64,000 nucleotides of DNA, taken from positions 82,872-146,871 of the forward strand of contig NZ_FMBW01000037.1 of assembly GCF_900091725.1 (NCBI RefSeq), given 5' to 3'. Below, piece by piece: positions 1-10,271 of the stretch (positions within the stretch are counted from its first letter, which is position 1; each line of letters begins with the position of its first letter). The stretch is from Streptomyces sp. DvalAA-43. Its GTDB lineage: Bacteria > Actinomycetota > Actinomycetes > Streptomycetales > Streptomycetaceae. Made by a program: the position numbers and the translations under genes. Under the pieces are notes generated by a model, which ran no database searches, was not told where the DNA came from, and worked only from the letters and a program-made list of their open reading frames with translations.

Positions 1-855
1 GCCCGCAATCCGGCGGGTGACCTGGTGCTGTGCGATGTGGCCCGTGAGGCGGGTGACGGGCTGATCTCCGCGCTGCGCCGCCTCGGCATCGACAAGTCCG
101 GTTCGATCACCGCCGAGAACATGGACCTGACGCTCTCCGCCCACGCCGACCGGGCCGAGGAGGCCGCACCGGGCGAGGGCGCGGACGCGGTGCTGTGGGA
201 GGAGCTGACGGAGGCGACCCACGAGGAGTCGACGTTCAGCGTGACGTACGTGGCGTTCCTCACCGTCGCGACGATGCTCGCCGCCTGCGGTGTGATGCTC
301 GACAACGCGATCCTGATCGTGGGCGCGATGGCGGTCGGCCCGGAGTTCGGGCCGCTGGCCGGGATCTCCACGGCCCTGGTGCAGCGTGCGCCACGGCTGG
401 CGCTGCGTTCGCTGTACGCGCTGATCGGCGGCTTCGCCGTCGCGATGGTGCTGACGGTCGGGTTCGCCTGGCTGATGGACGCCCTCGGGCTGTTCACCCG
501 CTCGATGATCGAGGCGGACCGTCCCAACACGGCGTTCATCTGGAAGCCCGACGCGATGTCGTTCGTGGTGGCGTTCCTCGCCGGGATCGCCGGGACGCTC
601 TCGCTGACCTCGGCGAAGTCCGGGGCGCTGATCGGGGTCGCCATCTCGGTGACGACGGTGCCGGCCGCGGCCAACGCGGCGGTGGCGTTCAGCTACCGCG
701 ACTACCACCAGATGACGGGCTCCACGACCCAGCTGCTGGCGAACCTCGGCGGGATCGTGGTCGCGGGGACGCTGACCCTGCTGGTCCAGAAGGCGCTGTG
801 GGCGGGCCACCGCCGCCGGACGACCCGCGTCGCGGGCCCGTCCGACGGCCTCTGA
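1..855 (+). CDS. DUF389 family membrane protein (5' end outside window)
   Basis: The reading frame is open from base 1, so the N-terminal part lies upstream; the first in-frame GTG at 25 is unlikely to be the true start because the reading frame continues upstream with family-like sequence. About five to six hydrophobic helices are visible, including segments around TYVAFLTVATMLAACGVML, AILIVGAMAVGPEFGPLAG and LIGVAISVTTVPAAANAAVAF, the glycine- and proline-rich core typical of DUF389 proteins. The family has no established biochemical function; a membrane role is inferred from the helices only. It is convergent with glmM, with only 31 bases between the stop codons. Confidence 0.8.
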   Translation, partial: ARNPAGDLVLCDVAREAGDGLISALRRLGIDKSGSITAENMDLTLSAHADRAEEAAPGEGADAVLWEELTEATHEESTFSVTYVAFLTVATMLAACGVMLDNAILIVGAMAVGPEFGPLAGISTALVQRAPRLALRSLYALIGGFAVAMVLTVGFAWLMDALGLFTRSMIEADRPNTAFIWKPDAMSFVVAFLAGIAGTLSLTSAKSGALIGVAISVTTVPAAANAAVAFSYRDYHQMTGSTTQLLANLGGIVVAGTLTLLVQKALWAGHRRRTTRVAGPSDGL

Positions 856-886
856 GACCGCCCGGCACGGACGGTCCCGACGCGGA

Positions 887-2245
887 CTATCCCAGCGCGG
901 ACTTCACCACATCGGCCAGCCGTCCGGCGACCGCCCGCGCCTGCTCGATGTCGGCCGCCTCGACCATGACCCGCACCAGCGGTTCCGTACCCGACTGGCG
1001 CAGCAGCACGCGTCCGGTGGAGCCCAGTTCGCGCTCGGCCTCGGCCACGGCCGCGGCGATCTCCGGGGAGGTCGCGACCCGGGACTTGTCGACGTCGCGG
1101 ACGTTGATCAGCAGCTGCGGCAGCCGCCGCATGACCCCGGCCAGATCGGCGAGCGTACGGCCCGTGCTGGCGACCCGGGCCGCCAGCAGCAGCCCGGTCA
1201 GCGTGCCGTCGCCGGTCGTGGCGTGGTCCAGGACGATGACATGGCCGGACTGCTCGCCGCCCAGCGCGTAGCCCTCGGCCTTCATCGACTCCAGTACGTA
1301 GCGGTCGCCGACGGCGGTCTGGACGAGCTGGATGCCCTCCCGCTCCATCGCGATCTTGAAGCCGAGGTTGGACATGACGGTGCCGACCACGGTGTCCTTG
1401 CGCAGCTGACCGGCCTCGCGCATGGCGAGGGCCAGGACGGCCAGGATCTGGTCGCCGTCGACCTCCTCGCCGGTGGCGTCCACGGCCAGGCAGCGGTCGG
1501 CGTCGCCGTCGTGCGCGATGCCGAAGTCGGCGCCGTGCTCGACGACGGCGGCCTTCAGCGGCTCCAGGTGGGTGGAGCCGCAGCCGTCGTTGATGTTCAG
1601 GCCGTTCGGGTCGGCACCGATCGTGATCACTTCGGCACCGGCCCGCGCGAAGGCCTCGGGCGAGACCCGGGCGGCCGCGCCGTGCGCCTCGTCGAGCACG
1701 ACCTTCAGCCCGTCCAGCCGGTTCGGCAGGACCGCGACGAGGTGGGCCACGTAACGGTCGAAGCCCTCCGCGTACTCGGTGACGCGTCCCACACCGGCAC
1801 CGGTCGGGCGCTCCCACGGCTCACCGGTGCGGTGCTGCTGGTAGATCGACTCGATCCGGTCCTCCAGCTCGTCGGAGAGCTTGTGACCACCGCGGGCGAT
1901 GAACTTGACACCGTTGTCCGGCATGGAGTTGTGGCTCGCGGAGAGCATCACGCCGAGGTCGGCGCCCAGTGCGCCGGTGAGGTACGCCACCGCCGGGGTG
2001 GGCAGCACACCGACGCGCAGGACGTCCACGCCGGCGCTGGCGAGACCGGCCACGACGGCGGCCTCCAGGAACTCTCCGGACGCGCGTGGGTCACGGCCCA
2101 CCACGGCGGTCGGCCGGGTCCCGTCGAGCGTGCTTTCCTCGGCGAGAACATGCGCCGCCGCGACCGAGAGACCGAGCGCCAGCTCGGCCGTCAGATCCGC
2201 ATTGGCGACACCGCGCACACCGTCCGTGCCGAAGAGTCGTCCCAC
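887..2245 (-). CDS. glmM: Phosphoglucosamine mutase GlmM
   Basis: Converts glucosamine-6-phosphate to glucosamine-1-phosphate on the way to UDP-GlcNAc for peptidoglycan. All four signature loops of the phosphohexomutase fold are present: the phosphoserine loop SASHN (Ser104 is the predicted phosphorylated residue), the metal loop DGDADR, the sugar-binding loop GEQSGH and the phosphate-binding loop RQSGTEP near the C-terminus. The length of 452 residues is normal. The start is a GTG with GGAGGA seven bases upstream. It follows rplM-rpsI in the same direction, but a terminator hairpin at 2431-2463 separates them, so it probably has its own promoter in 2246-2430. Confidence 0.97.
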   Translation of the reverse strand: MGRLFGTDGVRGVANADLTAELALGLSVAAAHVLAEESTLDGTRPTAVVGRDPRASGEFLEAAVVAGLASAGVDVLRVGVLPTPAVAYLTGALGADLGVMLSASHNSMPDNGVKFIARGGHKLSDELEDRIESIYQQHRTGEPWERPTGAGVGRVTEYAEGFDRYVAHLVAVLPNRLDGLKVVLDEAHGAAARVSPEAFARAGAEVITIGADPNGLNINDGCGSTHLEPLKAAVVEHGADFGIAHDGDADRCLAVDATGEEVDGDQILAVLALAMREAGQLRKDTVVGTVMSNLGFKIAMEREGIQLVQTAVGDRYVLESMKAEGYALGGEQSGHVIVLDHATTGDGTLTGLLLAARVASTGRTLADLAGVMRRLPQLLINVRDVDKSRVATSPEIAAAVAEAERELGSTGRVLLRQSGTEPLVRVMVEAADIEQARAVAGRLADVVKSALG

Positions 2246-2430
2246 TGGTGTCCTCCGAAGATGCTCCGAAACCGCACAACCAAATCAACCAAAGCCACAC
2301 GGCACACCATGCGCACAACACCGCGCGCCGCGCGCCGGGCAACACGGCGCCACGTGACCGGCGCAGCGCCACATAAACAAGCCTATGAACGTCTTATGCC
2401 GTTATACGCCTGAGGGTGCCGATAGACGAA

Positions 2431-2463
2431 CGCCCCGGCAGCACGAAGAGTGCCGCCGGGGCG
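2431..2463 (-). terminator. Rho-independent terminator after rpsI
   Basis: A GC-rich inverted repeat (CGCCCCGGC ... GCCGGGGCG, extended by CAC/GTG, with a loop of about five bases) lies 28 bases past the rpsI stop codon. It probably ends the rplM-rpsI transcript ahead of glmM. Confidence 0.75.
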
Positions 2464-2490
2464 AACGTGTACAGCAGGTGAGCAGGCGGA

Positions 2491-3018
2491 TTAGCGCTTG
2501 CTGTACTGCGGGGCCTTACGGGCCTTCTTGAGACCGGCCTTCTTGCGCTCGACCGCACGGTCGTCACGCGAGAGGAAGCCGGCCTTCTTCAGCGGGGCGC
2601 GGTTGTTGTCCACGTCCGCCTCGTTCAGCGCACGGGCCACACCGAGGCGCAGGGCGCCGGCCTGACCCGAGACGCCGCCACCCGAGATGCGGGCGATGAC
2701 GTCGTAGCGGTTGTCGAGCTCGAGCACCTTGAAGGGCTCGTTGACTTCCTGCTGGTGCACCTTGTTGGGGAAGTAGTCCTCAAGGGTGCGACCGTTGATC
2801 TTCCACTTGCCGGTGCCCGGAACGATCCGGACGCGGGCGATGGCGTTCTTCCGACGGCCAAGGCCGGCGGCGGGCTGCGGGTCGCCGAAGCGGGAGGCCA
2901 GCGACTCGCTGGTGTACTCGCCCTCGACGGGAACCTCGGACTCGAAGGTGGTCACCTCGGCGAAGACCTCTTCGCCCTCGGTGCCCTCGATGGGGTTCTC
3001 AACAGTGGTCTCGGCCAC
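2491..3018 (-). CDS. rpsI: Small ribosomal subunit protein S9
   Basis: S9 sits in the head of the 30S subunit, and its C-terminal tail reaches the P-site tRNA anticodon. The conserved core begins near [15 protein letters not shown] (about residue 53) and ends with the family's basic QYSKR tail. Residues 1-50 form an acidic extension not found in E. coli S9 but usual in Streptomyces. The GTG start has GAGGAGA upstream. It lies 44 bases after rplM, the standard rplM-rpsI pair, transcribed from the promoter at 3692-3721. Confidence 0.97.
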   Translation of the reverse strand: MAETTVENPIEGTEGEEVFAEVTTFESEVPVEGEYTSESLASRFGDPQPAAGLGRRKNAIARVRIVPGTGKWKINGRTLEDYFPNKVHQQEVNEPFKVLELDNRYDVIARISGGGVSGQAGALRLGVARALNEADVDNNRAPLKKAGFLSRDDRAVERKKAGLKKARKAPQYSKR

Positions 3019-3062
3019 GATTCTCCTCAGATCTTTCTTTTGGTCTTAGGGGGAGGCCGGAA

Positions 3063-3506
3063 CTACTGCGCGACCTGGGTGATCTCGAACGGGACCGGCT
3101 GCTGAGCAGCGTGCGGGTGCTGGTCGCCCGCGTAGACCTTGAGCTTCGAGAGCATCTGACGGCCCAGGCTGTTCTTGGGGATCATGCCCTTGATGGCCTT
3201 CTCGACGGCCTTCTCGGGGCTCTTGGCGAGCAGCTCGTCGTAACGGACGGAGCGGAGACCACCCGGGAACCCGGAGTGGCGGTACGCCATCTTCTGGGTC
3301 TTCTTGTTGCCGGAGAGGTGGACCTTCTCGGCGTTGATGATGATGACGAAGTCGCCCATGTCCATGTGGGGGGCGTAGATCGCCTTGTGCTTGCCGCGGA
3401 GGAGGTTCGCGGCCGTGGTGGCCAGACGACCCAGGACGATGTCCTGCGCGTCAATGATGTGCCACTGACGCGTCACATCGCCGGGCTTGGGGCTGTACGT
3501 ACGCAC
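3063..3506 (-). CDS. rplM: Large ribosomal subunit protein L13
   Basis: L13 is an early-assembly 50S protein that binds 23S rRNA. The 147 residues match the usual length, with the family blocks [32 protein letters not shown] and [11 protein letters not shown] in order and the conserved [12 protein letters not shown] helix near the C-terminus. The start is a GTG with GAAGG upstream. It is the first gene of the rplM-rpsI unit, with a leader of about 180 bases from the promoter at 3692-3721. Confidence 0.97.
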   Translation of the reverse strand: MRTYSPKPGDVTRQWHIIDAQDIVLGRLATTAANLLRGKHKAIYAPHMDMGDFVIIINAEKVHLSGNKKTQKMAYRHSGFPGGLRSVRYDELLAKSPEKAVEKAIKGMIPKNSLGRQMLSKLKVYAGDQHPHAAQQPVPFEITQVAQ

Positions 3507-3691
3507 TTCGTAGCCTTCGCTTCTTCAGTGGATGGGGTCCAGACACATGGCACCTCTGAAGCGATCATGCAGCTGGGGCTCACAATGCCGGGGACGCTGC
3601 CCGTATGCGAGCCACTGGTAACTGCTCCAGAGAACCTACGTAAGGGCCCTACGCGTGAGAACGACGAAGCCAATACGCATAACAATCGACG

Positions 3692-3721
3692 AGACTACCC
3701 GCCCTGCCCCGGACGGGTCAA
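3692..3721 (-). promoter_or_regulatory. Promoter of rplM-rpsI
   Basis: On the minus strand TTGACC (3721-3716) is followed after 18 bases by TAGTCT (3697-3692), close to the main vegetative (HrdB-type) sigma consensus. It points toward rplM and lies between the ABC-F gene stop and the rplM start. Confidence 0.75.
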
Positions 3722-3776
3722 AACGCGTGGCCCTCGGGCGGGCGGCAGCGGAGTTCCCCGCGGGGGTGCAACCGCG

Positions 3777-5396
3777 TCACCGCGCCCGCTCCACCCTCCG
3801 CTCGTCCCACACCGGCTCCGTCGTCTCGCGTACGACGCCGTCCGAGCCGAACACCAGATAGCGGTCGAAGGACTTCGCGAACCAGCGGTCGTGCGTGACG
3901 GCCATCACGGTCCCCTCGTAGACCTCCAGACCATCCTGGAGCGCCTCGGCCGACTCCAGGTCCAGGTTGTCCGTCGGCTCGTCCAGCAGCAGAGCGGTCG
4001 TACCGGCCAGCTCCAGGAGCAGGATCTGGAACCGCGCCTGCTGCCCGCCGGACAGCTTCTCGAAGGGCTGGTCGCCCTGGCGCTCCAGCTCGTAGCGGCG
4101 CAGCACGGACATCGCCCCGCCGCGGTCCTTGGCATGCTCGGTCCAGAGGATCTCGACGAGCGTCTTGCCCAGCAGCTCCGGGTGGGCGTGGGTCTGCGCG
4201 AAGTGCCCCGGGACGACCCGTGCCCCGAGCTTCCACTCCCCCGTGTGCGCGACCGGCTCACCCGCGAGGAGCCGCAGGAAGTGCGACTTCCCCGAGCCGT
4301 TCGAGCCGAGGACGGCGACCCGTTCGCCGTAGAAGATCTCCAGGTCGAACGGCTTCATCAGCCCGGTCAGCTCAAGGTTCTTGCAGGTCACCGCCCGCAC
4401 CCCGGTCCGGCCGCCGCGCAGCCGCATCCTGATGTCCTGCTCGCGCGGCGGCTCCGGCGGCGGGCCCGCGTCCTCGAACTTCTTGAAGCGGGTCTGCATC
4501 GCCCGGTAGCGGGACGCCATGTCGGGGCTGATCGCCGCCTGCTGCCGCAGCCGGTGGACCAGCGCCTTCAGCCGGGCGTGCTCCTCCTCCCAGCGCCGCA
4601 GCAGCTCCTCGAACCGGGCGAACCGGTCCTTGCGAGCCTGGTGGTACGTGTCGAAGCCGGCGCCGTGCACCCATACGTCGCTGCCCGCCGGGCTCGGCTC
4701 CACACTGACGATCTTCTCGGCGGCCCTGGACAGCAGCTCGCGGTCGTGGGAGACGAAGAGGACCGTCTTGCGGGTCTCCTTGAGCTTCTCCTCCAGCCAC
4801 CGCTTGCCGGGCACGTCGAGGTAGTTGTCCGGCTCGTCGAGCAGCAGCACCTCGTCGGGGCCTCGCAGCAGCGCCTCCAGCACCAGCCGCTTCTGCTCAC
4901 CGCCGGACAGCGTGCGCACCTCGCGCCACTGCGCCTTCTCGTACGGGACACCGAGCGCGGCCGTGGTGCACATGTCCCACACCGTCTCGGCCTCGTAGCC
5001 GCGGGCCTCCGCCCAGTCGCTCAGGGCCTGCGCGTACTTCATCTGCGCGGCCTCGTCGTCGACGGTGAGGATCAGCTCCTCGGCCCGGTCGACCGCCAGG
5101 GCCGCCTCCCGGATGCGCGGCTGGGAGACGGAGACCAGCAGGTCCCGCACCGTGCGTTCGTCCCGCACGGAGCCCACGAACTGCTGCATCACCCCGAGCC
5201 CGCCGCTCACCGAGACGGAACCGCCGTGCGGCTGGAGGTCCCCGGCGAGCAGTCTGAGCAACGTCGTCTTACCGGCCCCGTTGGCCCCCACGAGTGCGAC
5301 GACGGCCCCGTCCGCCACCCGGAACGAAGCATCGCCGAGCAGCACCCGCCCGTCCGGTAGGTAGTACTCCAGATGGCCCGCTTCAAGATGTCCCAT
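3777..5396 (-). CDS. ABC-F family ATPase
   Basis: A soluble protein with two tandem ABC ATPase domains and no membrane segment, as in the ABC-F family, whose members act on the ribosome (translation factors or antibiotic-resistance proteins). Domain 1 has Walker A GANGAGKT, signature LSGGEQKR and Walker B LLLDEPDNYLD; domain 2 has GSNGSGKSHF, LSGGQQAR and LLLDEPTDNLD. A charged linker of about 80 residues joins them. The reading frame continues upstream of 5396, but family-like sequence begins at MGHLEAGHLEYYLPDGRVL, so the ATG at 5396 is chosen (539 residues). Housekeeping translation factor or resistance protein cannot be told apart here; the position beside rplM suggests a core role. Confidence 0.9.
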   Translation of the reverse strand: MGHLEAGHLEYYLPDGRVLLGDASFRVADGAVVALVGANGAGKTTLLRLLAGDLQPHGGSVSVSGGLGVMQQFVGSVRDERTVRDLLVSVSQPRIREAALAVDRAEELILTVDDEAAQMKYAQALSDWAEARGYEAETVWDMCTTAALGVPYEKAQWREVRTLSGGEQKRLVLEALLRGPDEVLLLDEPDNYLDVPGKRWLEEKLKETRKTVLFVSHDRELLSRAAEKIVSVEPSPAGSDVWVHGAGFDTYHQARKDRFARFEELLRRWEEEHARLKALVHRLRQQAAISPDMASRYRAMQTRFKKFEDAGPPPEPPREQDIRMRLRGGRTGVRAVTCKNLELTGLMKPFDLEIFYGERVAVLGSNGSGKSHFLRLLAGEPVAHTGEWKLGARVVPGHFAQTHAHPELLGKTLVEILWTEHAKDRGGAMSVLRRYELERQGDQPFEKLSGGQQARFQILLLELAGTTALLLDEPTDNLDLESAEALQDGLEVYEGTVMAVTHDRWFAKSFDRYLVFGSDGVVRETTEPVWDERRVERAR

Positions 5397-5449
5397 GACA
5401 GCATTGTCACGGCCCGCGAAGCCCTGGCCCAACCGGTTTACGTCTCCTC

Positions 5450-5463
5450 TAGGATGCGCGGCA
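5450..5463 (+). promoter_or_regulatory. -10 element for a leaderless transcript
   Basis: TAGGAT at 5450-5455 is followed by seven bases and then the ATG at 5463, so the transcript would begin at or next to the start codon. No good -35 hexamer is visible, which is common in Streptomyces. No ribosome-binding site precedes the ATG, which fits leaderless translation. Confidence 0.45.
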
Positions 5464-6314
5464 TGAGCTTTGGGGATGGGGGGCCCTCCTGGGGGCCCGG
5501 GGGCGGACAGACTCCGGACTGGGCTGCGCTGGCCGACGAGTCCGCCGCGCGCAACCGGCGCAAGAAGTGGCTGATGATCGGCGGCGGTGTGCTCGCCACC
5601 GCGGCGATCGGCGCGATCGTGGCCACGGCGGTCATCTCGACCAACAAGCACAACGGCGACAACTCCGGCAAGAACGCGAGCGAACTGCCCGCGCCGACCG
5701 ACCTGCCGGACGAGACGGCCGAGCCCGAGCCGTCCTTCTCCTCGGTGGCCCCGCCGCCCCCGCCGGACCCGAAGGACTACGTCTCCGACCCGAAGAAGGA
5801 CCGGGCGCCGATCACCGTCGACGCGTTCTTCCCCGGCAAGAAGCTGACGATGGGCGACCGTGTCTACGTCAAGGGCGCGACGCAGCAGACGAAGAACTGC
5901 GCCGCGACCACGAAGGGCGCACTCGGCTCGATCCTGGTGAACAACGACTGCGACCAGGTCGTCCGGGCCACGTACAGCAAGGACGGCATCGCCGTCACCA
6001 TCGGCATCGCGGTCTTCCCGACGGAGGCGCGGGCCAAGAAGGCGGCCCGGCAGTCGAGCGGCAGCATCGCCACGCTGAGCGGCGCGGGCGTGCCGGCCTT
6101 CTGCCCGCCCGGCTCGGTCTGCCGCCGCACCTCCAACTCCTACGGCCGCTACGCCTACTTCGCCATCAGCGGGTTCACCAACGGCAAGAGCGTCACCACC
6201 GCCGACAAGAACGTCTACGCCACCGGCGACGACCTGACGGACTTCACATTCCGTCAGATCCGCCGCCGCGGCGAGCTCCAGGCCTCGGCCGCGGCCACCG
6301 CACAGCCCGGCTGA
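5463..6314 (+). CDS. Membrane-anchored extracytoplasmic protein, unknown function
   Basis: A short Gly/Pro-rich cytoplasmic N-terminus is followed by one hydrophobic helix (about residues 39-62, KKWLMIGGGVLATAAIGAIV). Next come a Pro/Glu-rich linker with PPPPPDP and a C-terminal domain of about 170 residues that should lie outside the cell. That domain has four cysteines (in KNCAAT, NDCDQ, FCPPG and VCRR) that could form two disulfides. No known domain is recognised. The start at 5463 is chosen over upstream in-frame ATGs because it follows a -10 box by seven bases and because the upstream part overlaps the divergent ABC-F gene. Confidence 0.7.
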   Translation: MSFGDGGPSWGPGGGQTPDWAALADESAARNRRKKWLMIGGGVLATAAIGAIVATAVISTNKHNGDNSGKNASELPAPTDLPDETAEPEPSFSSVAPPPPPDPKDYVSDPKKDRAPITVDAFFPGKKLTMGDRVYVKGATQQTKNCAATTKGALGSILVNNDCDQVVRATYSKDGIAVTIGIAVFPTEARAKKAARQSSGSIATLSGAGVPAFCPPGSVCRRTSNSYGRYAYFAISGFTNGKSVTTADKNVYATGDDLTDFTFRQIRRRGELQASAAATAQPG

Positions 6315-6357
6315 CGGGCCGCGTCCGCCCGTCGCCCCGACCGGACGCTCCCGTGCC

Positions 6358-7227
6358 TCAGCAGCAGCCCCCGCCGCCGTCCCCCGCGCCGGGAAGCGTG
6401 CGCACATTGCGCGCCTCCCGGGCGCGGGCGGCCAGCAACTCATCGGCCGGGTAGGCCACTTCCTCCAGCGTCAGCCCGTGCGGCCGCACCACGTGTACCC
6501 CGGGGTCCCGGACCCGGGCCGCGAGCACCTGGGCCGGCCACTCGGCCGGCCGGCGCCCGTCCCCGACGAAGAGCGCCGCGCCGATCAGCGCGCGGACCAT
6601 GTTGTGGCAGAACGCGTCCGCCTGCACGGTCGCCGTGAGGATCCCGGTCGCCCCGTCCCGTACCCAGCTCAGCTTCTGCAGCGTACGGATGGTCGTCGCG
6701 CCCTCGCGCTTCTTGCAGTACGCGGCGAAGTCGTGCTCCCCGGCCATCCGGGCGGCCGCCTCGTTCATGGCGTCCAGGTCCAACGGCCGGTCGTGCCACA
6801 GCACATGACCGCGCACCAGTGGATCCACCCCGCCGGGGCGATCGGCGACGCGGTAGGCGTAACGGCGCCACAGCGCGGAGAACCGCGCGTTGAAACCGGC
6901 GGGCGCCGGTGCGATCCGCCAGATCCGTACATCGGGCGCCATCCGCCCGGCCATCCGCCGCAGCAGCTTGTCCCCGTGCTCGGCCCACACCTCGTCCGGC
7001 AGATCGACATGCGCGACCTGGCCCCGGGCGTGCACCCCGGCATCGGTCCGCCCGGCCACGGTCAGGTCGTACGTCCGCGAGGACCGGGTCACGGTCCGCA
7101 GCGCGTCCTCGATCTCCCCCTGGACGGTCCGCCTGGAGGTCTGCTTCGCCCAGCCCGAGAAGTCCTTGCCGTCGTACGCCAGGTCCAGCCGCACCCGTAC
7201 GAAGCCGGGCTCCACGTCGTCACTCAC
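6358..7227 (-). CDS. truA: tRNA pseudouridine synthase A
   Basis: Makes pseudouridine at positions 38-40 in the tRNA anticodon stem. The catalytic motif GRTDAGVHA, with the nucleophilic Asp, is present, as are the opening strand [19 protein letters not shown] and the C-terminal [12 protein letters not shown] block. The GTG at 7227 is preferred because AAAAGGA lies upstream and the protein then begins just before the conserved first strand (289 residues); sequence further upstream is Arg/Pro-rich and overlaps the rplQ terminator. It is the last gene after rplQ, a common Streptomyces order. Confidence 0.95.
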   Translation of the reverse strand: MSDDVEPGFVRVRLDLAYDGKDFSGWAKQTSRRTVQGEIEDALRTVTRSSRTYDLTVAGRTDAGVHARGQVAHVDLPDEVWAEHGDKLLRRMAGRMAPDVRIWRIAPAPAGFNARFSALWRRYAYRVADRPGGVDPLVRGHVLWHDRPLDLDAMNEAAARMAGEHDFAAYCKKREGATTIRTLQKLSWVRDGATGILTATVQADAFCHNMVRALIGAALFVGDGRRPAEWPAQVLAARVRDPGVHVVRPHGLTLEEVAYPADELLAARAREARNVRTLPGAGDGGGGCC

Positions 7228-7268
7228 CCAAGGGTCCTTTTCCGCAGCTGCTCGCAGGTACATACGGA

Positions 7269-7306
7269 ACGGGCCCGCACCGCCCCGAAGGGTGATGCGG
7301 GCCCGT
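7269..7306 (-). terminator. Hairpin terminator after rplQ
   Basis: An 11-base perfect stem (ACGGGCCCGCA / TGCGGGCCCGT) closes a 16-base loop 19 bases past the rplQ stop. It lies between rplQ and truA, so truA is expressed either by readthrough or from a promoter inside this gap. Confidence 0.7.
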
Positions 7307-7324
7307 CCAGTGGTCTCAGAACGC

Positions 7325-7825
7325 TCAGGCGTCCTTGGACTCGGCGTCGTCGGCCGGCTTGGCGTCCTCGACGGTCTCGGCCGGAGCCTCGTCCTTCTTG
7401 AGGGCGTCTTCCTTGACCGCACGCTTCGTGGCGGCCTCGGCCTCACCGGTGGCCTGCTGGGCCACGGTCAGCGCCTCGACCAGCTCGATGACCGCCATCG
7501 GGGCGTTGTCGCCACGACGGTTGCCGATCTTGGTGATGCGGGTGTAACCACCGGGGCGGTTCTCGTACCGCGGGGCGATCTCGGTGAAGAGCGTGTGCAC
7601 GACGCCCTTGTCCGTGATCGACTGCAGCACCAGGCGACGGTTGTGGATGTCGCCCTTCTTCGCCTTGGTGATGAAACGCTCGGCGACCGGACGCAGGCGA
7701 CGGGCCTTGGCCTCGGTCGTGGTGATGCGGCCGTGCTCGAACAGCGACTTCGCGAGGTTGTTGAGAAGAAGCTTCTCGTGCGCAGCGCTGCCGCCCAGAC
7801 GGGCACCCTTGGCGGGCTGAGGCAT
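7325..7825 (-). CDS. rplQ: Large ribosomal subunit protein L17
   Basis: L17 sits at the base of the 50S subunit near the exit tunnel. The core [20 protein letters not shown] through [13 protein letters not shown] is typical. A C-terminal tail of about 50 residues rich in Ala, Glu, Lys and Asp makes the 166-residue protein longer than E. coli L17, as usual in actinobacteria. The ATG at 7825 is chosen because it begins the conserved N-terminus and is preceded by AAGGAGAA. It follows rpoA in the alpha operon. Confidence 0.96.
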   Translation of the reverse strand: MPQPAKGARLGGSAAHEKLLLNNLAKSLFEHGRITTTEAKARRLRPVAERFITKAKKGDIHNRRLVLQSITDKGVVHTLFTEIAPRYENRPGGYTRITKIGNRRGDNAPMAVIELVEALTVAQQATGEAEAATKRAVKEDALKKDEAPAETVEDAKPADDAESKDA

Positions 7826-8030
7826 GGTTTTTCTCCTTGTGTGCTGCACCGGCCGTATCAGGTACCGGTGTCAGTTCCCACGCGGCGGACGCCACGCGGA
7901 AGTCTTGGTCAGCCATACGCACCCGGCATCGAGCCCCAGCCCGAAGATCAGGCGCGTCCGGCGATCGAGGACAGAGCCTCACCCCGGTCCGGGGCGCCCA
8001 GGAAACCCGGGCGCCCCGGCCGGAGGTGAA

Positions 8031-9053
8031 TCAGTACTGCTCGGTCTCCACGAAACCGGCGTCCGCGTCGTCGTCGGCGCCGAAGGCGTCCGCGGCGGCG
8101 GTCGGGTCGAAGCCGGGAGGCGAGTCCTTCAGCGCGAGGCCCATACCGGCCAGCTTCGCCTTGACCTCGTCGATCGACTTCGCACCGAAGTTGCGGATGT
8201 CGAGCAGGTCGGCCTCGGAACGAGCCACGAGCTCACCCACGGAGTGGATGCCCTCGCGCTTGAGGCAGTTGTACGAACGGACCGTGAGCTCCAGCTCCTC
8301 GATCGGCAGCGCCAGATCGGCGGCGAGCGCGGCGTCCGTCGGGGACGGGCCCATGTCGATGCCCTCGGCGTCGATGTTGAGCTCGCGCGCCAGACCGAAC
8401 AGCTCGACCAGGGTCTTACCGGCCGACGCCATGGCGTCACGGGGACGCATGGCCTGCTTGGTCTCGACGTCGACGATCAGCTTGTCGAAGTCGGTGCGCT
8501 GCTCGACACGGGTCGCCTCGACCTTGTACGTGACCTTGAGCACCGGCGAGTAGATGGAGTCGACCGGGATCCGGCCGATCTCCTGGCCCACCTGCTTGTT
8601 CTGGACGGCGGAGACGTAGCCGCGACCGCGCTCGACGGTCAGCTCCATCTCCAGCTTGCCCTTGCCGTTGAGCGTGGCCAGGACCAGGTCCGGGTTGTGT
8701 ACCTCGACACCGGCCGGCGGGGCGATGTCGGCAGCGGTGACCAGGCCGGGACCCTGCTTGCGCAGGTACATCACGACCGGCTCGTCGTGCTCCGAGGAGA
8801 CGACCAGCTGCTTGATGTTGAGGATGAGGTCGGTGACGTCCTCCTTGACGCCCGGCACGGTGGTGAACTCGTGCAGGACACCGTCGATCCGGATGCTGGT
8901 GACAGCGGCACCGGGGATCGAGGAGAGGAGCGTACGGCGGAGGGAGTTGCCGAGGGTGTAGCCGAAGCCCGGCTCCAGCGGCTCGATGACGAACCGGGAG
9001 CGGAACTCGTCAACGACCTCTTCGGTCAGCGACGGACGCTGAGCGATAAGCAT
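8031..9053 (-). CDS. rpoA: RNA polymerase alpha subunit
   Basis: Alpha dimerises to start RNA polymerase assembly and contacts UP elements and activators through its C-terminal domain. The 340-residue protein has the N-terminal domain block [20 protein letters not shown] and a C-terminal domain with [19 protein letters not shown] and [13 protein letters not shown], followed by a short acidic tail. The ATG at 9053 ([13 protein letters not shown]) is the family start, with GAAGGAA just upstream. rpsK precedes it directly: rpsD, which lies between these genes in E. coli, is absent here as in other Streptomyces. Confidence 0.97.
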   Translation of the reverse strand: MLIAQRPSLTEEVVDEFRSRFVIEPLEPGFGYTLGNSLRRTLLSSIPGAAVTSIRIDGVLHEFTTVPGVKEDVTDLILNIKQLVVSSEHDEPVVMYLRKQGPGLVTAADIAPPAGVEVHNPDLVLATLNGKGKLEMELTVERGRGYVSAVQNKQVGQEIGRIPVDSIYSPVLKVTYKVEATRVEQRTDFDKLIVDVETKQAMRPRDAMASAGKTLVELFGLARELNIDAEGIDMGPSPTDAALAADLALPIEELELTVRSYNCLKREGIHSVGELVARSEADLLDIRNFGAKSIDEVKAKLAGMGLALKDSPPGFDPTAAADAFGADDDADAGFVETEQY

Positions 9054-9186
9054 GTTGCGTTCCTTCAGTCGTGGGCGCCCACTATTTGACGCCCCCAGAT
9101 ACTGACAAGGGTACGGGCGGCACGACCCCGAAGGGGCCGTACCGCCCGGACCCACGAGCTACTGCGTGAAGCAGAGCCCGCAAAAA

Positions 9187-9591
9187 TCAGACGCGGCGAC
9201 GCTTGGGCGGGCGGCATCCGTTGTGCGGGGTGGGGGTGACGTCCTGGATCGAACCGACCTCCAGGCCGGTGGCCTGGAGCGAACGGATCGCGGTCTCGCG
9301 GCCGGAGCCCGGACCCTTGACGAAGACGTCAACCTTGCGCATGCCGTGCTCCTGCGCACGGCGGGCGGCCGACTCGGCGGCCATCTGCGCGGCGAAGGGG
9401 GTGGACTTGCGCGAGCCCTTGAAGCCGACGTGGCCGGCGGAGGCCCAGGAGATCACGTTGCCCGAGGGGTCCGTGATCGAGACGATGGTGTTGTTGAACG
9501 TGCTCTTGATGTGCGCGTGGCCGTGAGCGACGTTCTTCTTTTCCTTGCGACGCACCTTCTTGGCTGCGCCCTGACGACCCTTGGGGGGCAT
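9187..9591 (-). CDS. rpsK: Small ribosomal subunit protein S11
   Basis: S11 forms the 30S platform near the mRNA exit region. The sequence runs from the basic N-terminus ([20 protein letters not shown]) through [20 protein letters not shown] to the conserved [13 protein letters not shown] end. The length of 134 residues is normal. It lies between rpsM and rpoA in the alpha operon. Confidence 0.97.
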   Translation of the reverse strand: MPPKGRQGAAKKVRRKEKKNVAHGHAHIKSTFNNTIVSITDPSGNVISWASAGHVGFKGSRKSTPFAAQMAAESAARRAQEHGMRKVDVFVKGPGSGRETAIRSLQATGLEVGSIQDVTPTPHNGCRPPKRRRV

Positions 9592-9696
9592 GTCTTGACT
9601 CCAGATGGAGAGGGGAGGTGATCGGTCCTACAGCGAAGACCGCTGGTTGCTGCGGATGACCGGTGGCCCGGACAACCGCAGTGCGTCCGCTGAGGA

Positions 9697-10077
9697 CTAC
9701 TTCTTGCCCGGCTTCTTCTTGCCGGCGATCGCGCGACGCGGGCCCTTGCGGGTACGAGCGTTCGTGCTGGTGCGCTGGCCGTGGACCGGCAGGCCGCGGC
9801 GGTGACGCAGACCCTGGTAGCAGCCGATCTCGACCTTGCGGCGGATGTCGGCCTGGATCTCGCGACGGAGGTCACCCTCGGTGCGGAGGTTGGCGTCCAC
9901 GTACTCGCGGATCTTGACCAGGTCCTCTTCGGCCAGGTCGCGAACGCGGGTGTTGGGGTTCACGCCCGTGGTGGCGAGAATCTCCTTGGACCGGGTGCGC
10001 CCGATACCGAAGACGTAGGTGAGGGCAACCTCCACGCGCTTTTCGCGCGGGATGTCAACACCTGAAACGCGTGCCAT
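9697..10077 (-). CDS. rpsM: Small ribosomal subunit protein S13
   Basis: S13 lies in the 30S head and makes intersubunit bridges with the 50S subunit. It starts [21 protein letters not shown], carries the helix-hairpin-helix region [14 protein letters not shown], and ends in the basic tail with [16 protein letters not shown] that reaches tRNA. The length of 126 residues is normal. It follows rpmJ in the alpha operon. Confidence 0.97.
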   Translation of the reverse strand: MARVSGVDIPREKRVEVALTYVFGIGRTRSKEILATTGVNPNTRVRDLAEEDLVKIREYVDANLRTEGDLRREIQADIRRKVEIGCYQGLRHRRGLPVHGQRTSTNARTRKGPRRAIAGKKKPGKK

Positions 10078-10271
10078 TCAATGGCTCCAGTTGTTCATTC
10101 GGGGGTCTTCCGCAGTGCCGCTCCCGACCGCCGACCTCTCGTGTCGAGAGGTGGTACGCCCGGGTCCCCGGCCCCCACCGGAGGTGTCGTCAGCCGAAGC
10201 TTGGACGGACTCTGCGTATGTACGTTTTACGTGCGTCGCGCGAAGTACTGCGAGATGCAGGGGGTCGTGCG

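Noticed and set aside
195..1271. A long reading frame overlapping the DUF389 and glmM genes.
   Set aside because: It is out of phase with two genes that have clear family motifs, is very rich in Arg and Gly, and has no family-like motif; it is an artefact of high GC content.
9054..9186. A missing rpsD gene between rpsK and rpoA.
   Set aside because: Absence of rpsD here is the normal Streptomyces gene order, not a deletion; nothing in this 133-base gap resembles S4.
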